Assembly: GCA_900549995.1 (NCBI GenBank)
Contig: URQQ01000099.1
Coordinates: 1 to 11,119 of the forward strand
DNA: 11,119 nt
Reading direction: 5' to 3'
Origin: an uncultured Lachnospiraceae bacterium
GTDB lineage: Bacteria; Bacillota; Clostridia; Lachnospirales; Lachnospiraceae
Shown here: positions 6,411-11,119 of the stretch, piece after piece
How positions within the stretch are numbered: position 1 is the stretch's first letter
Layout: each line of letters starts with the position of its first letter
Translations under genes and position numbers: made by a program
Notes under the pieces: generated by a model
Databases searched by the model: none
Told to the model about the DNA's origin: nothing
What the model saw: only the letters and a program-made list of their open reading frames with translations

Positions 6411-6461
6411 TAAATTAAAAAAGAACTTTTCAGACATCCTGTGGATTTCTGAAAAGTTCTT
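6411..6461 (-). terminator. Rho-independent terminator of the folate operon
   Basis: A perfect 14-bp inverted repeat (6421-6434 with 6448-6461, AAGAACTTTTCAGA arms) with a 13-nt loop. Reading minus, it is followed by TTTTAATTTA (6420-6411). It starts only 7 nt after the folBK stop codon (6468), so it ends the folate transcript and insulates the nfeD promoter. The flanking A run on the other side could also let it work in the plus direction, but no plus-strand gene needs it. Confidence 0.88.
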
Positions 6462-6467
6462 TTATTA

Positions 6468-7286
6468 TCATAACTGTCGAACCAACTCAAGCAGTTCTTC
6501 TGTAGTCTTTTTTAAAACCGGATGATACTTGTATGGCGCAATCTGGCAGAGCGGTTCTAAAACAAATTCCCTCTTATGCATCTCCAGGTGCGGGATTGTG
6601 AGCGCTTCTGTTCTCATCACAAGATCATCATACAGGAGAATATCAAGATCCAGCGTTCTCGGCCCCCAGCGGCGGATCCGTTCTCTCCCTGCCTCCTGCT
6701 CAATCTCATGAAGCGCCGCCAGAAGTTCTGACGGTGTAAGAAGTGTCTCTGCTTCCACACATCCATTGAGGAAATCATCCTGATCCGTAACTCCATATGG
6801 TGCGGTGACGATAAAATCAGATACGGCATTCACCCGTATTCCCCGCGCATTTCCCAATGCCTCTACGGCTTTGTTAAGATAAGCTTCCTTATCACCCATA
6901 TTAGATCCAAGCGCTATATATGTTGTGTGCCACTCTCTTTCGATTTCTACAGCGACATACTCTACCGGAAGTCCCACCGGCGCCCACGGTTTCTTCACCT
7001 CGATCTGAATCTTTCTCAGGTGATTCGTCTCAAGAAGAAGTTCTTCTGCCAGGCTTTCTGCCACCCGCTCAATCAGCTGGTATGTATGCTCCTTCATATA
7101 GCGGTCAATAAACTGGCTGACTTCGCCATAATGTATGGAGGCTGTAAGGTCATCGGTCTGTCCGGCCTTTCTCGTATCCGTATAAAGAACTGCCGACACA
7201 ATGAATTTCTGCCCCAGTACATTTTCTTCTGGAAATACTCCATGTTTTGCAAATACTTCGAGATTCTGAATTTTAATTTTATCCAT
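6468..7286 (-). CDS. folBK: FolB-FolK fusion: dihydroneopterin aldolase / 6-hydroxymethyl-dihydropterin pyrophosphokinase
   Basis: A 272-residue bifunctional folate enzyme. Residues 1-118 are dihydroneopterin aldolase: N-L-E-V-F-A-K-H-G-V-F-P-E-E with the conserved His-Gly and acidic pair (15-21), and V-K-K-P-W-A-P (97-103) carrying the catalytic Lys. FolB converts 7,8-dihydroneopterin to 6-hydroxymethyl-dihydropterin plus glycolaldehyde. From 122 the kinase starts with T-Y-I-A-L-G-S-N-M-G-D, followed by R-W-G-P-R-T-L-D-L-D-I-L (206-217) and P-H-L-E-M-H-K-R-E-F-V-L-E-P-L (232-246), the pterin- and ATP/Mg-binding signatures. FolK passes diphosphate from ATP to the FolB product, which FolP then uses. 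The two parts join with almost no linker, channelling consecutive steps. The ATG at 7286 is chosen because AGGA lies about 6 nt upstream and folP ends by an 8-nt overlap; an earlier start at 7328 lies in folP. Last gene before the operon terminator. Confidence 0.96.
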   Translation of the reverse strand: MDKIKIQNLEVFAKHGVFPEENVLGQKFIVSAVLYTDTRKAGQTDDLTASIHYGEVSQFIDRYMKEHTYQLIERVAESLAEELLLETNHLRKIQIEVKKPWAPVGLPVEYVAVEIEREWHTTYIALGSNMGDKEAYLNKAVEALGNARGIRVNAVSDFIVTAPYGVTDQDDFLNGCVEAETLLTPSELLAALHEIEQEAGRERIRRWGPRTLDLDILLYDDLVMRTEALTIPHLEMHKREFVLEPLCQIAPYKYHPVLKKTTEELLELVRQL

Positions 7287-8127
7287 GTAATTCCTGCCTT
7301 CCGTTTCCGCCGTCGCTGTCTTCTCCATGAAGAATCGCTTCTGTCATCTGTATCGCCCTTTTGTTCCCTGTGACATCATGGACTCTGACAAATGAACACC
7401 CTGCCATCACCGCCATCACGGTTGTGACAATCGTCCCCTCTTCTCTCTGCGTGGCCGGAAGGTCAAGGGTCTTGCCGATCACCGATTTCCTTGATGCGCC
7501 AAGCAGTATGGGATACGGAAACCGTTTGAACTCTGAAAGTTTCCGGAGTATTTCCAGATTCATTTCATATGTCTTGCCAAAACCAACTCCCGGATCCAGA
7601 ATGATCTTATCTTCACGGATCCCTGCTGCTTTCGCAATTGTAATGCTTTTCTCCAGATCTTCCATGACCCCGTTCATGAAATACTTATAATCTGCTTTTT
7701 CCCGGTTATGCATCAGACAGCATGCCACACCTGAATCCGCAATTACCCCTGCCATATCCGGATCATACCGAAGCCCCCAGATATCATTGACCATGGAAGC
7801 CCCTGCTTCAATCGCCGCTTTTGCGACACCGCTTTTGTAAGTATCCACTGAGATCGGAATATCATAATGCCGGCGGATCTGCCGGATCACCGGAATAATC
7901 CGCTCTATCTCCTCCTGGTCACTGACTTTCTCATATCCGGGCCTTGTTGATTCCCCGCCGATATCCAAAAGATCTGCACCGCTTAAGATCATCTTCCTGG
8001 CCTGCTTTAAAGCTTCCTCAGTATCGAAAAATTTCCCGCCGTCTGAGAAGGAATCCGGAGTTACATTCAGAATCCCGCAGACATACGTCTTATTTCTCAC
8101 ATCAAATTCTTTTCCACCGATTCTCAT
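7279..8127 (-). CDS. folP: Dihydropteroate synthase
   Basis: The protein is 282 aa with all family signatures: G-I-L-N-V-T-P-D-S-F-S-D-G-G (18-31), D-I-G-G-E-S-T-R-P-G (55-64), I-S-V-D-T-Y-K (92-98), M-V-N-D-I-W-G (112-118), I-L-D-P-G-V-G-F-G-K-T (176-186), G-A-S-R-K-S (210-215) and V-R-V-H-D-V-T (248-253). It condenses 6-hydroxymethyl-dihydropterin diphosphate with p-aminobenzoate, the step blocked by sulfonamides. The flexible loops around 21-33 and 59-66 where resistance changes fall look ordinary. The TIM barrel ends near 265; the last 17 residues are a polar tail encoded partly over the folBK start. The ATG at 8127 overlaps the stop of the HD gene by 4 nt (ATGA), with AAGGGGA upstream. 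Confidence 0.97.
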   Translation of the reverse strand: MRIGGKEFDVRNKTYVCGILNVTPDSFSDGGKFFDTEEALKQARKMILSGADLLDIGGESTRPGYEKVSDQEEIERIIPVIRQIRRHYDIPISVDTYKSGVAKAAIEAGASMVNDIWGLRYDPDMAGVIADSGVACCLMHNREKADYKYFMNGVMEDLEKSITIAKAAGIREDKIILDPGVGFGKTYEMNLEILRKLSEFKRFPYPILLGASRKSVIGKTLDLPATQREEGTIVTTVMAVMAGCSFVRVHDVTGNKRAIQMTEAILHGEDSDGGNGRQELHG

Positions 8128-8621
8128 ACTTCAATCCCCTTATTTTTCTTATCATCGCTCCAGTTACACTCTTTTCTTGCCTCACAGAGATAACACTTTC
8201 TTGAGAGCTTATCACTTTCATACAAAAGTCTTCCCAATGGATCGGTATTGCCCTCTCCATCCCGGTGAGACTCAATCGCAGCAATAATCCGTTTCTTATC
8301 ACTCTCTGAAAACGCAAGCCCGGGCCCCATATCATCCAGTATATTCTCTGCAATATATGCCCCTGCTTTCTCATGGCCAATGCCGTTTTGATACTGCACA
8401 GCTTTGCCTATATCATGCAGCAGCGCCGCCGCGTAGATCAGATCTTTCTCAAGCCCAAGTCCGGCCTCCAGATTGCGGATATATGCGATTCTCGCCACAT
8501 CCAGAAAATGATCCATTCCATGACGGCAGAATTCCCTGTCTTTCTCATAAATTGTAAGTACCTGATAGATTTCCCTGTATACAGGATGATTCCAAATCTG
8601 TTCCAGACGCTGTGACATCAT
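8124..8621 (-). CDS. HD-domain phosphohydrolase in the folate operon
   Basis: A 165-residue HD-superfamily protein. Metal-binding residues are present: His38, the H-D pair His69-Asp70 in A-L-L-H-D-I-G-K, His83, His119 in E-S-H-R-D-G, and Asp137 in E-S-D-K-L. It carries all six ligands typical of a binuclear HD site. After the last ligand comes C-Y-L-C-E-A-R-K-E-C (143-152), a C-x2-C-x5-C cluster that may bind a metal or be structural. Members are metal-dependent phosphatases, phosphodiesterases or nucleotidases. It is embedded between folE (13 nt) and folP (ATGA overlap), so a role in pterin synthesis is likely. The operon has no recognisable Nudix FolQ, so this could remove phosphates from dihydroneopterin phosphates; this is inference. 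The ATG at 8621 is used, with AGGGG ten nt upstream; the next codon is also ATG. Confidence 0.85.
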   Translation of the reverse strand: MMSQRLEQIWNHPVYREIYQVLTIYEKDREFCRHGMDHFLDVARIAYIRNLEAGLGLEKDLIYAAALLHDIGKAVQYQNGIGHEKAGAYIAENILDDMGPGLAFSESDKKRIIAAIESHRDGEGNTDPLGRLLYESDKLSRKCYLCEARKECNWSDDKKNKGIEV

Positions 8622-8634
8622 CGTTTATTCGCCC

Positions 8635-9189
8635 CTATCTTATCATTTGAAAAAATAAACTGGTCAGTTCCTGATCTTTTTCAAAAATCCCCCTCTTTAC
8701 AACCGTTACCGTCTGGCTTCCGGGCTTTTTAATCCCCCTCATCGTCATACATAAATGTTCTGCCTCTACCATCACCATCACACCTTTTGGTGAGAGATGA
8801 TCCATCAGGGCATCCGCAATCTGTGCAGTCAGCTGTTCCTGCAGCTGAAGGCGTTTTGCATAGACCTCCACTGTTCTCGCAAGCTTGCTTAATCCCACCA
8901 CTTTACCGTCAGGGATATAGGCAATATGTGCCTTGCCGTAAAACGGAAGCATATGATGTTCACAAGTGGAGTAAAATGTGATATCTTTTTCCACAACCAT
9001 CTCATTATTATCCACATGAAATGTTTTCTTCAGATGCTCTTCGGCATCCTCTTCCATCCCTCCGAAGATCTCTTCATACATTCTCGCAATCCGCTTAGGC
9101 GTCTCAACCAGCCCTTCTCTTTCCGGGTCTTCTCCAATCCCTGTAAGCAAAAGCCTGACAGCTTCTTCCACTTTTTCTCTATCAATCAT
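8635..9189 (-). CDS. folE: GTP cyclohydrolase I (type IA, zinc-dependent)
   Basis: The product is 184 aa, about the length of the bacterial enzyme core. Catalytic and zinc residues are intact: Cys76, His78 and His79 in T-C-E-H-H-M-L-P-F, and Cys147 in E-H-L-C-M-T-M-R-G; Cys76, His79 and Cys147 match the E. coli ligands Cys110, His113 and Cys181 with a constant offset of 34. G-L-S-K-L-A-R (99-105) and R-L-Q-L-Q-E-Q-L-T (113-121) are also typical. It converts GTP to 7,8-dihydroneopterin triphosphate, the entry step to folate, as a homodecamer. The ATG at 9189 has AAAGGAG eight nt upstream and overlaps the folC stop by 8 nt; a GTG at 9198 is too close to that ribosome binding site. Presence of both zinc Cys residues rules out the MptA/FolE2 type. 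Confidence 0.98.
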   Translation of the reverse strand: MIDREKVEEAVRLLLTGIGEDPEREGLVETPKRIARMYEEIFGGMEEDAEEHLKKTFHVDNNEMVVEKDITFYSTCEHHMLPFYGKAHIAYIPDGKVVGLSKLARTVEVYAKRLQLQEQLTAQIADALMDHLSPKGVMVMVEAEHLCMTMRGIKKPGSQTVTVVKRGIFEKDQELTSLFFQMIR

Positions 9190-10489
9190 TACAGTCACTC
9201 CTTTGCTCCCAGTTTTCTGCTGATTTTATCATCTGCCCCATATAGGACAGCGAGCCAAATGCAAGGATTACATCCTCACTTCCGGCTTCTCTGTATGCTT
9301 TTTCCACTGCCGCCTCTATCGATTCAGCAGCATAAGACCTGGCACAGTATACAGATGTCACCTTTTTCAATTCCTCTTTCGGAAGTGACCGGTTTTCATC
9401 CGGCAGATCCACAGTATAGATCACTTCCGCGAGCGGTGCCATAATTTCTGCCATTTTTTCGTATTCCTTATCCCGGAATACCCCCATAATCAGAAGCAGA
9501 CGTTTTCCCGGAAAATACTTCTCCACGGCCTCCTTAAGTCTCTTCACTGCATTTTCGTTATGTGCACCGTCCACCATAAAGACCGGTTTTTCATGAATGC
9601 ATGTAAATCTGCCCGGCCATCTTGTCCTGGCAAATCCAGACTCCAAAGCCTCCTTTGGAATCCGGTATCCCTGTTTTCCCAGTTCCTCAATTACCTCATA
9701 AGCCGTGGCTGCATTCTCCGCCTGATGGACTCCTGCAAGCCCGATTTCAATATCTGCTGACTCTTTATATGTAAAACACTGACCCGTATAATCCTCTGAC
9801 AAAATCTCAATCCGGTCTTTCTCAATCAACTGCATAGGACATGCCATACTTCTTGATTTTTCCTTTAATATCTCTTTGACCAGCGGTTCCTGTACCCCGG
9901 AGACAACACTGCATCCTTCTTTGATAATTCCGGCCTTTTTCCTCGCGATCTGATCAATGGAATTCCCCAGAAATCCCATATGATCCATACTGATCGGGGT
10001 AAATACTGCCACCTTTGTGTTCCTGATGATATTCGTAGCATCCTGGTCTCCGCCAAGTCCTGTCTCCAGCACGACAATGTCACATTTCTTTTTCTGGAAA
10101 TGTAAAAAAGCAATTGCCGTCTCAATTTCAAAAACAGTAGGCAGATGAAGCCCTCTTGTTTCCATACGTACAATTGCTTTTTGAATCATCTCTGTCAATT
10201 CTGCGAATTCCTGTTCCGTAATCCAGTTCCCATCGACCTGAATCCGTTCCAGATAGGAAACAACCGTTGGTGAAACATACCTCCCGGTTCTGTAGCCTGC
10301 CTCACTTAGTATCGTTGAAGTGTATGCAAGTACAGATCCTTTACCGTTCGTTCCTGCAATATGGACATAACACAGATCGTCCTGCGGGTTGCCCAATTCC
10401 TGCATAAGATTCCGAATCGTATCCAAGCCAAGTACACTTCCGTATTTCGACATTTCGTCCAAATATACCCTTGCTTCTTTATAAGTCAC
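9182..10489 (-). CDS. folC: Folylpolyglutamate synthase / dihydrofolate synthase
   Basis: A 435-residue Mur-ligase-type ATP-dependent enzyme. It has the P-loop A-G-T-N-G-K-G-S (45-52), the central E-T-G-L-G-G-D-Q-D-A-T-N (142-153), S-M-D-H-M-G-F-L-G (167-175), A-R-K-K-A-G-I-I-K (182-190) where a carbamylated Lys is expected, W-P-G-R-F (291-295) and D-G-A-H-N (307-311) of the C-terminal glutamate-binding domain. It adds glutamate to dihydropteroate and extends polyglutamate tails on folates. In many FolC proteins the central motif is G-L-G-G-R-x-D-A-T-N; Asp replaces the Arg here. The start is a GTG at 10489 with AAAGGAA about 10 nt upstream, a weak combination. It is the first gene of the folate operon although it acts last, and folE starts inside its final codons. 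Confidence 0.96.
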   Translation of the reverse strand: MTYKEARVYLDEMSKYGSVLGLDTIRNLMQELGNPQDDLCYVHIAGTNGKGSVLAYTSTILSEAGYRTGRYVSPTVVSYLERIQVDGNWITEQEFAELTEMIQKAIVRMETRGLHLPTVFEIETAIAFLHFQKKKCDIVVLETGLGGDQDATNIIRNTKVAVFTPISMDHMGFLGNSIDQIARKKAGIIKEGCSVVSGVQEPLVKEILKEKSRSMACPMQLIEKDRIEILSEDYTGQCFTYKESADIEIGLAGVHQAENAATAYEVIEELGKQGYRIPKEALESGFARTRWPGRFTCIHEKPVFMVDGAHNENAVKRLKEAVEKYFPGKRLLLIMGVFRDKEYEKMAEIMAPLAEVIYTVDLPDENRSLPKEELKKVTSVYCARSYAAESIEAAVEKAYREAGSEDVILAFGSLSYMGQMIKSAENWEQRSDCND

Positions 10490-10520
10490 CTTTATCGTTT
10501 CCTTTCTTTGTATGTTTTAT

Positions 10521-10581
10521 AGTGAAAAGCGAATCCGCCTGCAGGCTGGCCTGTCTTTTTGCCCACCTGCAGATGGCGGAT
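10521..10581 (-). terminator. Bulged hairpin between the dihydrolipoamide dehydrogenase gene and folC (probable terminator)
   Basis: Arms at 10533-10545 and 10566-10581 pair as ATCCGCC plus TGCAGG with a 3-nt bulge, with possible inner GGC/GCC pairs in the 20-nt loop. The stem is GC-rich. In the minus direction it is followed by TCGCTTTTCACT, a weak U tract. The position, 12 nt after the stop codon, suits a terminator. A weak U tract and the lack of a clear promoter before folC leave open an attenuator or processing hairpin with readthrough into the folate genes. Confidence 0.5.
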
Positions 10582-10593
10582 GTTTCTATTCTA

Positions 10594-11119
10594 CTACTTC
10601 TTTTTCTTAGGCGCAATATGTGTTGCTCCTTCGCCGGTCACTTCTTCCAGCGCCTCCGCAACTGCTTCATTATAAGTTGGGTGTGCCCTCATCGCCCGCA
10701 GCATCTGTTCTGCAGTCAGGCGGCTTGCAATGGCAGTTCCGAATTCACCGATCATATCCGTTGCCCTTGCGCACATCATCTGTGCGCCAAGAATCCTCTG
10801 GCTGGAGGCATCTGCAATGATTTTCACAAAACTTCTCTCTTCTTTTGTGATCAACGCTTTCCCGTTGGCCGTCATCATGAACTTTCCGGTTACAATATCG
10901 ATTCCCTGCTCTTTTGCTTCCTCTTCTGTAATTCCGACACTTGCAATCTCAGGATCTGTATATACACAGCTTGGTACAATCGACAGATCAATGGATGGCT
11001 TTCTTCCGGCCAGTTCTTCTGCAACACAGGTTCCCTGTGCGCTTGCCACATGAGCAAGCTGGATTCCTTTTATCACATCGCCGACCGCATAGACACCTTT
11101 CATGCTCGTCTCAAAATGT
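10594..11119 (-). CDS. lpdA: Dihydrolipoamide dehydrogenase, C-terminal part (runs off right edge)
   Basis: Only the last 174 codons are present; the upstream part with the redox-active disulfide lies beyond 11119. The fragment opens H-F-E-T-S-M-K-G-V-Y-A-V-G-D-V, the FAD-contacting G-D motif of class I flavin disulfide reductases, followed by A-H-V-A-S-A-Q-G. The dimerisation domain contains V-Y-T-D-P-E-I-A-S-V-G and the terminal A-H-P-T-Y-N-E-A-V-A-E-A, which supplies the catalytic His-Glu of the H-P-T-x-x-E signature. That signature favours E3/LpdA over glutathione or mercuric reductases. The enzyme reoxidises lipoamide of 2-oxoacid or acetoin dehydrogenases or the glycine cleavage system, passing electrons to NAD. 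The protein ends in P-K-K-K-K and two adjacent TAG codons (10596-10591). Its complex partners are outside the window. Confidence 0.9.
   Translation of the reverse strand, partial: HFETSMKGVYAVGDVIKGIQLAHVASAQGTCVAEELAGRKPSIDLSIVPSCVYTDPEIASVGITEEEAKEQGIDIVTGKFMMTANGKALITKEERSFVKIIADASSQRILGAQMMCARATDMIGEFGTAIASRLTAEQMLRAMRAHPTYNEAVAEALEEVTGEGATHIAPKKKK

Noticed and set aside
8124..8621. Calling the HD protein MptB
   Set aside because: MptB works with MptA, which makes a cyclic phosphate; this operon has a zinc-type FolE making the triphosphate, so the MptB substrate is not expected.
10516..10521. TATAAA as the -10 box of a folC promoter
   Set aside because: No acceptable -35 hexamer lies 16-18 bp upstream, where the hairpin arm sits.
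1..11119. CRISPR arrays, insertion sequences, tRNA or rRNA genes, phage genes
   Set aside because: No spaced direct repeats, transposase-like proteins, terminal inverted repeats or cloverleaf/rRNA signatures were found; genes tile the minus strand with gaps no longer than about 165 nt.

Overview
The window looks like chromosome of an anaerobic Firmicute, most likely a gut-type Lachnospiraceae (Clostridium scindens/Dorea/Ruminococcus relatives). The basis is protein character, purine-rich AGGAGG-type ribosome binding sites, moderate GC, and dense operons with overlapping genes. This placement is inference, not a database match. Every supported gene lies on the minus strand, so the text below goes in the direction of transcription, from high to low coordinates.

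Right edge (11119-10594): the C-terminal part of a dihydrolipoamide dehydrogenase, followed by a bulged hairpin (10533-10581). Next is a compact folate operon (10489-6468): folC, folE, an HD-domain phosphohydrolase, folP and a folB-folK fusion. All junctions overlap or are within 13 nt, and a strong terminator (6421-6461) closes the unit. The operon covers GTP to 7,8-dihydroneopterin triphosphate (FolE), dihydroneopterin to 6-hydroxymethylpterin diphosphate (FolB and FolK), condensation with pABA (FolP), and glutamylation (FolC). The dephosphorylation step between FolE and FolB has no classical enzyme here; the HD protein is the positional candidate.

Middle (6303-3343): a probable four-gene unit of nfeD, an SPFH (stomatin/QmcA-like) membrane protein, a LytTR response regulator and a GHKL (AgrC-type) histidine kinase. 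A promoter precedes nfeD and a hairpin terminator (3271-3304) follows the kinase. The pairing suggests a membrane-microdomain scaffold next to a signalling pair. No agrB or agrD gene is in view.

Left part (3258-1): the most unusual region. A textbook MerR-type promoter, with a 19-bp spacer and a perfect dyad in the spacer, drives merR, a membrane-tethered alpha/beta hydrolase, a free-standing NRPS-type condensation-domain protein with a variant active-site motif, a free-standing carrier protein, and the start of an AMP-forming acyl/aminoacyl ligase that runs off the left edge. Together they look like a small, fully dissociated, effector-controlled carrier-protein pathway that could join an acyl or aminoacyl group to an amine or alcohol. 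I do not recognise it as a characterised system.
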